From Rhizobium sp. (GTDB lineage: Bacteria; Pseudomonadota; Alphaproteobacteria; Rhizobiales; Rhizobiaceae), in NCBI GenBank assembly GCA_019739215.1, contig JAHHDR010000030.1:39040-103039 (forward strand): 64,000 nucleotides of DNA, written 5' to 3'. Below the pieces are notes generated by a model. The model saw nothing but the letters and a program-made list of their open reading frames with translations. It searched no databases and was not told the DNA's origin. The position numbers were made by a program, and so were the translations under genes. Shown one piece after another: positions 28,114 to 38,013 of the stretch (the stretch's first letter is position 1; every line of letters begins with the position of its first letter).

Positions 28114-29289
28114 ATGTCCAAGTATGTGAAGAACAAGGACAGCAGCGATCCCTGGATGATCGACGAGAGCAGCCAGGGCTGGACCCTCGGCAAAAAGGCC
28201 ACCATCTCCGTGGCCAACGAGGCGGCGATCAACATCCTGCTCGGAAGCGACAACAACATGATCAAGCTGGCCGGCGATCTCGATGCCAGCGGCGCAGGCT
28301 CGGATGGCCTGCGCATCATGGGGGACGCCACGACGGTGGAGATCAAGAAGTCCTCGCAGATCAAGGCGGAGGACGGCATCTTCAACGCGTCCACCGGCAG
28401 CCGGATCGAAACCTTCGGGACCATAGAGGCGACTGACCGCGGGATCGTTTCAGACGGCGGGCTCGACCTGGTCAATGGCGGCAGGATCAAGGCTGACGAA
28501 GCGATCGCACTGTTCGGCGAATCCTCTGTGAAGAACCTCAACGGTGGCGTGATCGAGGGCGATGCGCTCGGCGTGCGGCTCGTCACCCTGACAGAGACGA
28601 AGCTGGAGAACTACGGCAAGATCCTTGCCGACGGGCTGGCGGTGAACATCTCCGGCACCGGCGACGGCTACCTGATGAACGAGGGTAGGATTGTCGGCGA
28701 TGTGCAGTTCGGCAGCGGCAACGACTATTTCAACAATGTCGAGGGCAAGACCACCGGCCAGGTGGCGGGCGGTCATGGCAGCGATGACTACTATATCGGA
28801 AAGAACAAGGTCGAGCTCGTCGAGAATTTCGACGAAGGCCATGACCGTGTCTTTTCCTATGCAAACTGGAAGCTCGGCGAGAACTTCGAAGAAATCTATG
28901 TTCTCGGCGACAAGAACATCAATGCGACCGGCAATGATCTGGGCAACGTCGTGCGCGGCAATCCCTCGGACAACATCCTGCGCGGCAAAGGCGGGCATGA
29001 CTATCTCGAAGGCCATGCCGGCGACGACACTCTCATCGGCGGCAGTGGCAGCGACTACTTCATCTTCCGCGAAGGGTACGACCGCGATACCGTGGCCGAC
29101 TTCGATCCCGCCGAGGACGTCCTGGCGATCATCAGCCTTGTCAGCGATTTCGCGGAACTGTCATCGCTGATCAGCCAGCATGGCGACGATACATGGATAT
29201 CGTTCGGAAGTGGCGACCGCCTGATCCTCAGGGGGATCGACGCCGCCGACGTGACCGAGGACGTCGTCGCGTTCAATATCCCAATGTAG
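28114..29289 (+). CDS. Secreted repeat protein with C-terminal RTX-like calcium-binding repeats (copy 2)
   Basis: This 391-residue paralogue of the preceding gene shares the same plan: an N terminus with WMIDESSQGWTLGKKATISVANEAAINIL, a solenoid of short repeats, and then RTX motifs (GKGGHDYLEGHAGDDTLIGGSGSDYFIF) and a RDTVADFDPAEDVL block. The ATG at 28114 has AAGGAG about 7 bases upstream, beginning in the stop codon of copy 1, so the two are translated as a unit. Divergence between copies is large, so the duplication is old. Function is probably cell-surface or extracellular calcium-dependent adhesion, inferred from architecture only. Confidence 0.75.
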   Translation: MSKYVKNKDSSDPWMIDESSQGWTLGKKATISVANEAAINILLGSDNNMIKLAGDLDASGAGSDGLRIMGDATTVEIKKSSQIKAEDGIFNASTGSRIETFGTIEATDRGIVSDGGLDLVNGGRIKADEAIALFGESSVKNLNGGVIEGDALGVRLVTLTETKLENYGKILADGLAVNISGTGDGYLMNEGRIVGDVQFGSGNDYFNNVEGKTTGQVAGGHGSDDYYIGKNKVELVENFDEGHDRVFSYANWKLGENFEEIYVLGDKNINATGNDLGNVVRGNPSDNILRGKGGHDYLEGHAGDDTLIGGSGSDYFIFREGYDRDTVADFDPAEDVLAIISLVSDFAELSSLISQHGDDTWISFGSGDRLILRGIDAADVTEDVVAFNIPM

Positions 29290-29344
29290 CCGGCAGACAT
29301 CATCCGCACTCGAAAGCAGGCGCCACGACGTCGCGGCGCCTGAT

Positions 29345-31264
29345 CTATTCAGCCGCGCCGATCGCCATCGGCTTCTGGCCGAGCATGTCGAAGACGGTGG
29401 CGACGATGCCCTTGCGGTCGAGACCAGCGAGGGCATTCATGGTCTCGGGCTTGGCCTGTTCGACGAAGACGTCGGGCATGCAGAGCGGCCGGACCTTGAG
29501 CCGGCCGTCGAGCAGGCCCTCATGGGCGAGGAAATGCAGGACATGGCTGCCGAAGCCGCCGATGGCGCCCTCTTCGACCGTCACCAGCACCTCATGGTGG
29601 CGGGCCAACTGGCGGATCAGGTCGTGGTCAAGCGGCTTGGCGAAACGGGCGTCGGCGACCGTGGTCGAGAGGCCGGCGGCGTCGAGATCCTCGGCCGCGA
29701 GCAACGAATCCGCCAGCCGCGTGCCGAAGGAGAGGATCGCGACCTTGGAACCCTGCTTGACGACACGTCCCTTGCCGATCTCGAGGATAGAACCCCGGGC
29801 CGGCATGTCGATGCCGACGCCCTCGCCGCGCGGATAACGGAAGGAGATCGGGCCATCGTCGTATGCTGCCGCGGTGCGGACCATGTGCTTCAGTTCAGCC
29901 TCGTCCGCCGCAGCCATCACCACGAAGCCGGGCAGCGTCGCGAGATAGGTGGTGTCGAAGGAGCCGGCATGGGTCGGGCCGTCGGCGCCGACATAGCCGG
30001 CGCGGTCGATGGGGAACCGCACAGGCAGCTTCTGGATCGCCACGTCATGGACGACCTGGTCATAGGCGCGCTGCAGGAAGGTTGAGTAAATCGCGACGAA
30101 CGGCTTGAACCCTTCGGCGGCGAGGCCGGCAGCGAAGGTCACGCCATGCTGTTCGGCAATGCCGACATCGAAGGTGCGTTCGGGAAAGACGTCCGCCAGC
30201 TTGCCGAGGCCCGTGCCATCGGGCATGGCCGCGGTGATGCCGACGATCTTCTCGTCGTGGCGTGCTTCCTCGACCAGTGCGTCGGCGAAGACCGCCGTAT
30301 AGGCCGGCGCGTTGGGCTTGGCCTTGGCCTGGGTGCCGGTGATGACGTCGAATTTGTTGACGCCGTGATATTTGTCGGCGGCGGCTTCGGCCGGGGCATA
30401 GCCCTTGCCCTTCTGGGTTACGACATGGATCAGCACCGGCCCGTTGCCATTGTCGCGGACATTGCGCAGGACGGGCAGCAGGTGATCGAAGGAGTGACCG
30501 TCGATCGGACCGATATGGTAGAATCCGAGTTCCTCGAACAGCGTGCCGCCGGTGACGTAGCCACGGGCATGCTCGACGGCGCGGGTGATGGCGCGGTCGA
30601 TGTTCTTGCCGAGATAGGCCGTCATCTTTTTGCCGATCTCGCGGAAGCCGAGATAGGTGCGGCCCGAGGCGAGGCGCGCGAGATAGGCGCTCATCGCACC
30701 GGTCGGTGGCGCAATCGACATGTCGTTGTCGTTGAGGATGACGATCAGCCGGGCATCAAGTGAGCCGGCATTGTTGAGCGCCTCATAGGCCATGCCGCCC
30801 GACATCGCGCCATCGCCGATAACGGAGATCACATTGCGCTTCGAGCCATCGAGCGCGGTGGCGACAGCCATGCCGAGGCCAGCCGAGATCGAGGTCGAGG
30901 AATGGGCGGCGCCGAAGGGATCGTATTCGCTCTCCGCGCGGCGGGTGAAGCCGGAAAGGCCGTGTTCCTGCCTGAGCGTGCGGATGCGGTCACGGCGGCC
31001 GGTCAGGATCTTGTGCGGATAACACTGGTGCCCGACGTCGAAGATCAGCCGGTCATGCGGCGTGTTGAAGACCTTGTGGATGGCGATCGTGAGCTCCACG
31101 ACACCCAGGCCGGCGCCGAGGTGGCCGCCGGTGCTGGAGACCGCATCGATCATTTCCTCGCGCAGTTCGGCGGCAAGCTGCGGCATGTCCTTGTCGTCGA
31201 GACCGCGCAGGTCTTCCGGCAGATTGACCTTGTCGAGGAGCGGGGTGGTCGATGCTTCTTTCAC
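29345..31264 (-). CDS. dxs: 1-deoxy-D-xylulose-5-phosphate synthase
   Basis: This 639-residue thiamine-diphosphate enzyme makes the first intermediate of the MEP isoprenoid pathway from pyruvate and glyceraldehyde 3-phosphate. The TPP-binding motif region is [20 protein letters not shown], and the transketolase signature is in [21 protein letters not shown]. The GTG at 31264 is chosen because AGGAA stands 6-7 bases upstream and the protein then begins like its relatives ([22 protein letters not shown]). In the rhizobia I recall, it follows xseB; here the DUF4424 and repeat-protein genes intervene, and dxs is on the opposite strand from xseB. Confidence 0.97.
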   Translation of the reverse strand: MKEASTTPLLDKVNLPEDLRGLDDKDMPQLAAELREEMIDAVSSTGGHLGAGLGVVELTIAIHKVFNTPHDRLIFDVGHQCYPHKILTGRRDRIRTLRQEHGLSGFTRRAESEYDPFGAAHSSTSISAGLGMAVATALDGSKRNVISVIGDGAMSGGMAYEALNNAGSLDARLIVILNDNDMSIAPPTGAMSAYLARLASGRTYLGFREIGKKMTAYLGKNIDRAITRAVEHARGYVTGGTLFEELGFYHIGPIDGHSFDHLLPVLRNVRDNGNGPVLIHVVTQKGKGYAPAEAAADKYHGVNKFDVITGTQAKAKPNAPAYTAVFADALVEEARHDEKIVGITAAMPDGTGLGKLADVFPERTFDVGIAEQHGVTFAAGLAAEGFKPFVAIYSTFLQRAYDQVVHDVAIQKLPVRFPIDRAGYVGADGPTHAGSFDTTYLATLPGFVVMAAADEAELKHMVRTAAAYDDGPISFRYPRGEGVGIDMPARGSILEIGKGRVVKQGSKVAILSFGTRLADSLLAAEDLDAAGLSTTVADARFAKPLDHDLIRQLARHHEVLVTVEEGAIGGFGSHVLHFLAHEGLLDGRLKVRPLCMPDVFVEQAKPETMNALAGLDRKGIVATVFDMLGQKPMAIGAAE

Positions 31265-31496
31265 GATGGTTCCTGTTCGCCCGTAGTGCGGAGACCCCAA
31301 GGCCCTAAGCCGCCGCGCTTTTTAGCGCGTTACGGGCTTTTTTCAACCTGACAACGGGCAATTTATGACGCCGGAGCGGAAAGTACAAACTTTACATCGC
31401 ATTCCGCTGCTGCAATTTGACGCGACCTTGGCGATCAACACCGGGGAGATCGCTCGGTTCCGTCCTACCCGTGTGGCGGATCTGCTGTCGCCCTCC

Positions 31497-32681
31497 TCAA
31501 GCCCCCAGTGCCGCCCTCAGTGCCCTGATTGCCGCGAGCGCGGTCCTGGTTCGGCGGACATTGGTGAAATCCGGCCAGGTGGAGAGCTTGACGGCGACAA
31601 AGTCCGCCTCGCGGTCGACGTAGATCAACTGCCCGAAGACGCCGCGGCACATGACCACCGGCTTGCCGGCCTCCTCGATCCAGAACTGGTTGTGATAGGC
31701 GCCGCCGGGCAAGGCGATGCGGTAGTCCCGGCCAAAGTTGGCATGGTTGCCGTTCGGCAGGTCCTCGATGAAGCGCCACGGCACGATCTGCCGGCCGTGG
31801 GCAGTGCCGCCATTGGCAATGAGTTGCCCGAAGCGGCCGTAATCCCTCAGCGTGGCATTGAAGCCGCCGTCGGCCAGCCCGTAGCCGGCGCGGTCAACGG
31901 TGAAATAGGCGTCCTCCTCCGCGCCCATCGGCGCCCAGAGCTCGCGGCTGACGAGATCGTGCAGCATCAAGCCGGAAATGCGCTGGAGGATGAAGCCGAT
32001 GACGTCGGTCTCGATCGAGCGGTAGCGGAAGGATTCGCCATGCGCGGCCTCGAACTCGGTCAGTTCCGAAATGAGCTGCCACATCGTCTCCGGCCAGCCG
32101 GGCACGAGATCCTTCCAGCCGCAGGCGCGATCGACCTTGGCGATGTGGGAATCCGGCGCCGTATAGGTCTCGTCGAACAGGACGCCCGATGTCATGTCCA
32201 TCACCTGCTGCACGGTGGCGCCGCGATAGGCGGTCCGTTCCAGTTCGGGCAGGTAGTCGGTGACTGGCGCGGCGAAATCAAGCTCGCCCCTGCCGTTGAG
32301 GATGGCGGCGACGGTGCCGACCACGGACTTCGCCACCGACTGCGACAGGTGGGTCGTGCGCCGCTGCATGCCGTTCATGTAGACTTCGACGACGGCGGCG
32401 CCCTTGGAGAGCACCAGGAAGCCGTCGGTATAGCTGTCCTCGAGGAAACCGCCAATGGTGAGATGCTCGCCATCGGCCTCGAAGGGCAGTTCCATCAGGT
32501 TCTGCGGCGCCTCGGGCAGCGGCATGACCGGCCCCGGACCGCGCCAGACTTCGGCCGTCGGCACCATCTGGCGGACGTTCTGGAAAGCCCAGCGGTTAAA
32601 GGGCGCCGCGTCCCAGTCGCTGCGCGGGATGAGCGGCCCGCCGGGATTGCGCGGGTCGCGATAGTGCTTGAGATCGGTCAT
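31497..32681 (-). CDS. Serine hydrolase, beta-lactamase class C-like family
   Basis: This 394-residue protein has the penicillin-binding-like fold. The catalytic Ser-x-x-Lys motif is SVAK at residues 115-118 (THLSQSVAKSVVG), and a tyrosine-containing second element follows in FRYRSIETDVIGF. No signal peptide is present, so the enzyme is probably cytoplasmic. The closest described relatives are esterases and 6-aminohexanoate-dimer-hydrolase-like enzymes rather than true beta-lactamases. It follows the pirin gene by nine bases and is likely co-transcribed with it. Confidence 0.88.
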   Translation of the reverse strand: MTDLKHYRDPRNPGGPLIPRSDWDAAPFNRWAFQNVRQMVPTAEVWRGPGPVMPLPEAPQNLMELPFEADGEHLTIGGFLEDSYTDGFLVLSKGAAVVEVYMNGMQRRTTHLSQSVAKSVVGTVAAILNGRGELDFAAPVTDYLPELERTAYRGATVQQVMDMTSGVLFDETYTAPDSHIAKVDRACGWKDLVPGWPETMWQLISELTEFEAAHGESFRYRSIETDVIGFILQRISGLMLHDLVSRELWAPMGAEEDAYFTVDRAGYGLADGGFNATLRDYGRFGQLIANGGTAHGRQIVPWRFIEDLPNGNHANFGRDYRIALPGGAYHNQFWIEEAGKPVVMCRGVFGQLIYVDREADFVAVKLSTWPDFTNVRRTRTALAAIRALRAALGA

Positions 32682-32690
32682 GCTCGTTCC

Positions 32691-33614
32691 TCAGTCGGCG
32701 GGCAGCGGGATGAATTCTTCCTCGTCGCCGGGCACGATGTCGAACCTGCCGCTCCGCCATTCCTCCTTGGCCTGCTCGATGCGCTCCTTGGACGAGGAGA
32801 CGAAGTTCCACCAGATGTAGCGTTTCGATTCCATGGTCTCGCCGCCGAACAGCATGACATGGCAGGGCTCGTCGCCGGTGACCAGATCGACGGTGTCGCC
32901 CGGCCGGAAGACCAGAAGCTGGTCGGCATGGTAGCGCGTGCCGGCAACGCTGAGCGAACCGGAGAGAATGTAGGCCGCACGCTCGTCGGCGCCGGCATGG
33001 AAGGGACAGGCCGAATGCGGCTCGATACGGAGATCGACATAGAGCGTGTCGGTCGGCGTCGGAACCGGCGATGTCAGCCCCTGGAAGCGTCCGATCACCA
33101 CCCGGCCGGAATAGCCGCGGTCGGCGAAGGAGGGCATCGTCTCTACCGCCTGATGGAGGAAGGCTGGATCCATTTCCTCATGGCTGTCGGGCAGCGCCAG
33201 CCAGGTCTGCAGGCCGGAGAGCGCGTAGTCCTTGCCGCGCAGGTCGTCCGGCGTGCGCTCGGAATGGACGATGCCGCGTCCCGCCGTCATCAGGTTGAGA
33301 TCGCCGGGGCGGATCACCATCCCGGTGCCGAGGCTGTCGCGGTGACTCATTTCGCCGTCGAACAGGTAGGTGACCGTCGACAGGCCGATATGCGGATGCG
33401 GACGGACATCGACCGCCTGGCCTGCCTTGAGGACCGCCGGACCCATGCGGTCGAAGAAGATGAAGGGGCCGACCAGGCGGCGCTTGGCGGTGGGGAGCGC
33501 GCGGCGGACCTCGAAATTACCGATGTCCGACGTGCGGGGAATGATCAGCATCTCGACCTGGTCGACGCCGGCGCTGTCGCCAGGGTCAGGATCGTGGCCG
33601 GGGAAGAAGGACAT
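32691..33614 (-). CDS. Pirin family protein
   Basis: This 307-residue bicupin has the pirin metal ligands in place: His73 and His75 in VRPHPHIGLSTVTYLF, and His117 and Glu119 in RGIVHSERT. Family members include quercetin dioxygenases and redox-sensing regulators, and the substrate here is unknown. The ATG at 33614 is supported by GGAG about 8 bases upstream and by the family start (MSFFPGHDPDPGD); the frame is open further upstream without support. It heads a two-gene unit with the serine hydrolase, divergent from tlyA. Confidence 0.92.
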   Translation of the reverse strand: MSFFPGHDPDPGDSAGVDQVEMLIIPRTSDIGNFEVRRALPTAKRRLVGPFIFFDRMGPAVLKAGQAVDVRPHPHIGLSTVTYLFDGEMSHRDSLGTGMVIRPGDLNLMTAGRGIVHSERTPDDLRGKDYALSGLQTWLALPDSHEEMDPAFLHQAVETMPSFADRGYSGRVVIGRFQGLTSPVPTPTDTLYVDLRIEPHSACPFHAGADERAAYILSGSLSVAGTRYHADQLLVFRPGDTVDLVTGDEPCHVMLFGGETMESKRYIWWNFVSSSKERIEQAKEEWRSGRFDIVPGDEEEFIPLPAD

Positions 33615-33703
33615 GAGAATCTCCTGATCAGAACGGAAATGTCTGATATAGGCGCCTTCGAAAGCACATTCACCCATTCCTGCATCCCGTCCCGGAAATT
33701 GCA

Positions 33704-34441
33704 ATGCCCCAACAACGCCTCGACCATATACTCGTCCAACGCGGCCTCTTCGAAAGCCGATCTCGGGCCCGTGATGCGGTCGATCGAGGCACGGTGACCG
33801 TTGCTGGCGGCGTCGCCGTCAAGGCCGGGCAACTGATCGAAGACGATGCGGAGATCTCTGTCGATGATCCGGCACAAGCCTATGTCTCGCGCGGGGCTCT
33901 GAAGCTGATTGCGGCGCTTGACCATTTTGGGCTTTCGCCTGATGGCCTCGATTGCCTTGATGTCGGCGCATCCACCGGTGGCTTCACACAAGTGCTGCTT
34001 GAGCGCGGCGCGAAACATGTGATGGCGCTCGATGTCGGCCATGCGCAACTGGCGTCGAAAGTGGCCGAGGATCCGCGTGTCACCAATCTCGAGGGCATCA
34101 ATTCGCGTGAGCTTGCCGCGAACATGCTCGATGCGCCGGTGCAGGCAATCGTCGCAGATGTGTCCTTTATCTCGCTGAAGCTTGCCTTGCCGCCGGCACT
34201 TGAAATGGCCGAGCCGGGCTCCTGGGTCGCCATGCTGGTGAAGCCGCAATTCGAGGCCGGCCGCGAGAATGTCGGCAAGGGCGGCATGCTCAGGGACCCA
34301 TCGACCGCGCCTGACATCGCTGATGATCTCGAGAGCTGGCTGAATTCACTTGGCGGATGGCAGAGCCTCGGTGTAATCCCCTCGCCCATCACAGGCGCGG
34401 ACGGGAACCGGGAGTTCCTGCTCGCCGGAAGGAAATCATGA
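33704..34441 (+). CDS. tlyA: TlyA family rRNA 2'-O-methyltransferase
   Basis: This 245-residue protein has an N-terminal S4 RNA-binding domain (RLDHILVQRGLFESRSRARDAVDRG, about residues 5-65) and a C-terminal Rossmann-fold methyltransferase (DCLDVGASTGGFTQVLLERGAKHVMALDVG, with the FtsJ-like glycine loop). TlyA proteins methylate cytidines of 16S and/or 23S rRNA and are sometimes annotated as haemolysins. The stop overlaps the start of the next gene in ATGA, so both are translated together. Confidence 0.94.
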   Translation: MPQQRLDHILVQRGLFESRSRARDAVDRGTVTVAGGVAVKAGQLIEDDAEISVDDPAQAYVSRGALKLIAALDHFGLSPDGLDCLDVGASTGGFTQVLLERGAKHVMALDVGHAQLASKVAEDPRVTNLEGINSRELAANMLDAPVQAIVADVSFISLKLALPPALEMAEPGSWVAMLVKPQFEAGRENVGKGGMLRDPSTAPDIADDLESWLNSLGGWQSLGVIPSPITGADGNREFLLAGRKS

Positions 34442-35688
34442 GCACCGAAACCTTGGACATTGCGGCGGTCGGAGCCGAGGGCGATGGCATCGCGCGCACT
34501 GCCGCTGGTGTCGTCTTCGTCCCCTTCACGCTGCCCGGAGAGACCGTCGCCGTGGCGCGCGTCAAGAACCACGGCATGCCGATGTCGTGGTCGAAGACGT
34601 CTCCCGAGCGGGTCGAGCCCCGCTGTCGCCATTTCGGGCCGGAGGGCAAGGGCGGCGCCTGCGGCGGCTGTTCGCTGCAACATTGGGCGGACGGGCCCTA
34701 TCAGGACTTCAAGCGCCAACTGGTGATCGATGCGCTGGCGGCGCAAGGCATCGAGATCGATGTGGCCCCGATCGTCGCCTGCCTGCCGAACGAACGGCGG
34801 CGCGTGACCATGACCGCGCGGCTGACCGACAAGGGCGTCGTTCTTGGCTTCCTGCAGGCGGGAACGCATGCCATCGTGCCGGTCGAGGAATGTCCCATCT
34901 CCATGCCGGCGATCGTCGGCCGGCTGGACATTGTCAGGCGGCTGGTGGCGGCGCTGGGCTCCGGTTCGGAACCCTTCCGGATCGCGATCGGCGCGACCCT
35001 GTCCGGCCTCGACGTCAACATGCTCGACATGAAGAAGCCGGACGCAAGGAAACGCCAGGCGGCAACCGACATCATGCTGCGGGAGCCGGGCATCGCCCGG
35101 ATCTCGGTGGAAGGCGAGATCATCGTCGAACCCCACAAGCCGCTGCTCGACATCGGCGGTGTTTCCACCGTCCTGCCGCCGGGCAGCTTCACCCAGGCAA
35201 CGGTGCGTGCCGAGGACGCCATGTCTGCGCTGGTCACCGCGCATCTCGGCAAATCCAAGCGGGTCGTCGACTTGTTCTCCGGCATCGGCACCTTCGCACT
35301 GCGTCTCGCACGCAAAAGCGCGGTCCATGCCGTTGAATTCGACGCGCCGGCACTGGGGGCGCTCGACCACGCCGCACGCCATGCCCAGGGGCTGAAGCCT
35401 GTTACCACGGAGCGGCGCGACCTCTTCCGCCGGCCGATGCAGCCGCTCGATCTCAAGTCGTTTGACGGGCTCTGCTTCGACCCGCCCCGCGCCGGTGCCG
35501 ACCAGCAGTGTCGCGAGATCACCCGGTCGAAGGTGCAGAAGATCGCCGCCGTGTCCTGCAATCCCACGACGCTGGCGCGTGATCTGAAGATCCTGATCGA
35601 CGGCGGCTATGCGCTGAAATCGGTGACGCCGATCGACCAGTTCCTGTGGTCGAGCCATGTCGAGGCGGTGGCGCTTCTGGAGCGGTGA
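34438..35688 (+). CDS. 23S rRNA/tRNA m5U methyltransferase, RlmD/TrmA family
   Basis: This 416-residue SAM-dependent enzyme forms 5-methyluridine in RNA. A TRAM-like start is followed by a cysteine cluster for an iron-sulfur centre (CRHFGPEGKGGACGGCSLQHW, about residues 62-82). The methyltransferase core shows VVDLFSGIGTFALRLA, and the catalytic region has FDPPRAGADQQC and AVSCNPTTLARDL with the nucleophilic cysteine. Bacteria carry several such enzymes, so rlmC, rlmD or another position cannot be fixed by eye. It is translationally coupled to tlyA. Confidence 0.9.
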   Translation: MSTETLDIAAVGAEGDGIARTAAGVVFVPFTLPGETVAVARVKNHGMPMSWSKTSPERVEPRCRHFGPEGKGGACGGCSLQHWADGPYQDFKRQLVIDALAAQGIEIDVAPIVACLPNERRRVTMTARLTDKGVVLGFLQAGTHAIVPVEECPISMPAIVGRLDIVRRLVAALGSGSEPFRIAIGATLSGLDVNMLDMKKPDARKRQAATDIMLREPGIARISVEGEIIVEPHKPLLDIGGVSTVLPPGSFTQATVRAEDAMSALVTAHLGKSKRVVDLFSGIGTFALRLARKSAVHAVEFDAPALGALDHAARHAQGLKPVTTERRDLFRRPMQPLDLKSFDGLCFDPPRAGADQQCREITRSKVQKIAAVSCNPTTLARDLKILIDGGYALKSVTPIDQFLWSSHVEAVALLER

Positions 35689-35747
35689 GCGTTTGACCTT
35701 GTCGCCAATCCCGTGCAACTTGCCGCTTTGAGTGCGGAGGTTGGGTA

Positions 35748-36236
35748 ATGGCCGGCATTTCATCAGAAGTCTCGTTGGTCGGAACCGGGCTCAAGCTCTT
35801 TGCCATCCTCCTTGTCTCGCTGGTGGCGGGTACGACATTCGGCATATGGCAAGGCTATGATCCGGCGGGATTGCCGCCCGAAGCCTTCATGCTCATGCAC
35901 CAGGGCGCGGTCAGAGGATTGAACCTGCTTTTGCCGGCAACCGCTGCTGTCGCCATCGGGCTCACAATTCTTCTGGCGATACGCGCGCGGCGCAACAGGC
36001 CTGTCCTGACGGCCTATGCCCTGGCCATTCTCCTGATGATCGTCGCCGGCCTGATAACCCGGCTTGCCAACCAGCCGATCAACGCCGAGGTCATGACCTG
36101 GAGCGCGGGTGCGATCCCGGCCGGTTGGGAGGCGCTGCGGGACAGTTGGTGGCAATGGCATGTCACGCGCACTATCATTACCATCGTGGCCGAAATCGTG
36201 CTGGTTCTCGCGGTCCTGTTCGATCGCAGATACTAA
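35748..36236 (+). CDS. DUF1772 (anthrone oxygenase-like) membrane protein
   Basis: This 162-residue protein has four predicted membrane helices and the layout of DUF1772 proteins: LFAILLVSLVAGTTFGIWQGY, a central LLLPATAAVAIGLTILLAI and YALAILLMIVAGLITRLANQPIN with the NQPIN motif, then WWQWHVTRTIITIVAEIVLVL. Function is not established. Its stop overlaps the agmatinase stop region by 4 bases in a convergent arrangement. Confidence 0.8.
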   Translation: MAGISSEVSLVGTGLKLFAILLVSLVAGTTFGIWQGYDPAGLPPEAFMLMHQGAVRGLNLLLPATAAVAIGLTILLAIRARRNRPVLTAYALAILLMIVAGLITRLANQPINAEVMTWSAGAIPAGWEALRDSWWQWHVTRTIITIVAEIVLVLAVLFDRRY

Positions 36237-37198
36237 CGCCGCCTTGTGATCGCATGCAGCGCCAGCAGATCGTTGGCCACGGTCGCGCCCGCCAGCGCGG
36301 TGATCTCGGCGTGATCATAGGGCGGTGACACCTCGACGACGTCCATGCCGACCACGTTGACGCCCGCGAGGTTGCGCAGGACTTCCTGCGCCTGATAGCT
36401 GGTCAGGCCGCCGGGCACGGGCGTGCCGGTGCCCGGTGCTGCGGAAGGATCAAGACAGTCGATGTCGAAGGTGATGTAGCAGGCGTTGTCGCCGACGATC
36501 CGCTTGACCTTTGCAGCCACCGCCTCCGGCCCGATCTTCTGCACCTCGATCGCATTGATGATGTTGAAGCCGAGCGGGTCGGGATTGTGGGTGCGGATGC
36601 CGACCTGGGCCGACCGGGACGGATCCACCAGTCCGTCGCGGGCGGCGTACCACATCATCGTGCCGTGGTCGATGCGATCGCCCTCGTCCGCCCAGGTGTC
36701 GGTGTGTGCGTCGAACTGGATGACGCTGAGCGTGCCATGCCTGGCGGCGTGCGCCTTGAGCAGCGGATAGGTGATGTAGTGGTCGCCGCCGAGCGTCAGC
36801 AGTCCCGCGCCTGATTCGAGGATGACGGAAGCCTGCTCGGTTATACGCGCGGCGATTTCGGCCGGGCGGCCGGGGTCGAAGAGGCAATCGCCATAATCAA
36901 CCACGGAGAGTTCGTCATAGGGATCGAAGTCCCAGGGCCAGGGTCCGGACCAGGCCATATGGGCCGAGGCTGCACGCAGCCCCCGCGGTCCAAAGCGGGT
37001 GCCCGGCCGATTGGTGACGGACAGGTCGAGCGGAATGCCCCAGACGGCGACGTCGACACCCGAAAGGTCGCGCGTGTAGCGACGGCGCATGAAGGAGAGT
37101 GCGCCGGCATAAGTGGCCTCTATCTCGGTGCCGCGATCGCGCGGGCGGGTGAAGGCCAGGTCACCAAGCCTTGGCGTGAGGTCGAGTGGATCGGACAT
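36233..37198 (-). CDS. Agmatinase/ureohydrolase family protein
   Basis: This 321-residue arginase-fold enzyme carries the binuclear manganese motifs LTLGGDH, IQFDAHTD and TFDIDCLDPSAAPGTGTPVPGG. The PGTGTPVPGG run is typical of agmatinases, which release urea from agmatine to give putrescine, but related guanidino-hydrolases share it. There is no adjacent arginine decarboxylase, so the substrate is inferred only from similarity. It is followed on the same strand by the enoyl-CoA hydratase gene's unit, without an obvious link. Confidence 0.9.
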   Translation of the reverse strand: MSDPLDLTPRLGDLAFTRPRDRGTEIEATYAGALSFMRRRYTRDLSGVDVAVWGIPLDLSVTNRPGTRFGPRGLRAASAHMAWSGPWPWDFDPYDELSVVDYGDCLFDPGRPAEIAARITEQASVILESGAGLLTLGGDHYITYPLLKAHAARHGTLSVIQFDAHTDTWADEGDRIDHGTMMWYAARDGLVDPSRSAQVGIRTHNPDPLGFNIINAIEVQKIGPEAVAAKVKRIVGDNACYITFDIDCLDPSAAPGTGTPVPGGLTSYQAQEVLRNLAGVNVVGMDVVEVSPPYDHAEITALAGATVANDLLALHAITRRR

Positions 37199-37246
37199 GA
37201 GCGCTCTCCGGTTTCATCGGGAAGCTAGTCCAGCGCCCGCCCCGCT

Positions 37247-38005
37247 TCAACGCTTCTTGTCGAGAAAGCTCTCGTAGAGCGCCGAAGCCTCGTCGGACCG
37301 CAGGCATTCGATGAACAGCTTCATCTCCTCGTCCATCCGGTCGCGGATGTCATGTGATTCACCGCGCAGGAGTTGGCGCGAGAGCCGGAGCGCCTGCCGG
37401 GGCTTGGCCGCGAGCTGGCTTGCAGCCTCGAGCGTCGCGGTCTCCAGCCCTTCCTCATCGACGACCTTCCAGACAAGGCCCGCCTCGCGCGCGTCCTCGG
37501 CGGTGAAGGGCAGGCCGGCGACGAGAAGGGCGAAGGCGCGCTGCTGCCCCATCAGCCGCGGAGCGATGAGGCTCGAGGCTGCTTCGGGGACCACCGCGAG
37601 ATCCGTGAAGGGCGTGCGGAAGACAGTGCGCGCCGTGGCGAAGGTCATGTCGCAATGCATGTTGATCGTTGTGCCGATGCCGATGGCAACGCCGTCGACG
37701 CCCGACAGGAGCGGTTTGCCGAAGCTTGCAAGCTGATGGAGGAAGGCCTTCACGTTCCTCGCCTGGTCCGGGTCATCTGAAATCGCGAGGAAATCTGCGA
37801 GGTCGTTGCCGGCCGAGAAGCAACCGGGCATGCCGAACAGGACGACGGCCTGGACGGCGTCGTCTTCATTGGCATCGCCGAGCGCCACCGCCATCGCGCC
37901 ATACATGTCGCGGGTGATCGCGTTCTTCTTGTCGGGCCGCGTCATGCGGATGACGACAATGCCGGGATGGGCTTGCGGCCGTTCGATGGTGATGTCCTGT
38001 GTCAT
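37247..38005 (-). CDS. Enoyl-CoA hydratase/isomerase family protein
   Basis: This 252-residue crotonase-fold enzyme shows the family features: VVIRMTRPDKKNAI at the N terminus, the oxyanion-hole segment MPGCFSAGNDLADFLAI, and KPLLSGVDGVAIGIGTTINMHCDMTFAT. A conserved acidic residue lies in FTDLAVVPEAASS. It lies nine bases downstream of the acyl-CoA dehydrogenase gene, so the two steps (acyl-CoA to enoyl-CoA, then hydration) are encoded by one operon. The substrate chain length is not known. Confidence 0.93.
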   Translation of the reverse strand: MTQDITIERPQAHPGIVVIRMTRPDKKNAITRDMYGAMAVALGDANEDDAVQAVVLFGMPGCFSAGNDLADFLAISDDPDQARNVKAFLHQLASFGKPLLSGVDGVAIGIGTTINMHCDMTFATARTVFRTPFTDLAVVPEAASSLIAPRLMGQQRAFALLVAGLPFTAEDAREAGLVWKVVDEEGLETATLEAASQLAAKPRQALRLSRQLLRGESHDIRDRMDEEMKLFIECLRSDEASALYESFLDKKR

Positions 38006-38013
38006 GGTATTCC

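Noticed and set aside
31265..31496. Small hairpin (CGCGCT/AGCGCG at 31314-31329) and T-runs between dxs and the serine hydrolase gene
   Set aside because: The six-base stem is short and T-runs occur only in the plus direction, where no gene ends. It is not convincing as a terminator; a weak one for the serine hydrolase unit remains possible.
31365..33797. A very long open reading frame (810 codons) on the plus strand
   Set aside because: It is antisense to the serine hydrolase and pirin genes, which have clear motifs. Its composition (Arg, Ala, Asp, Val, Glu) is that of an antisense frame of GC-rich genes.
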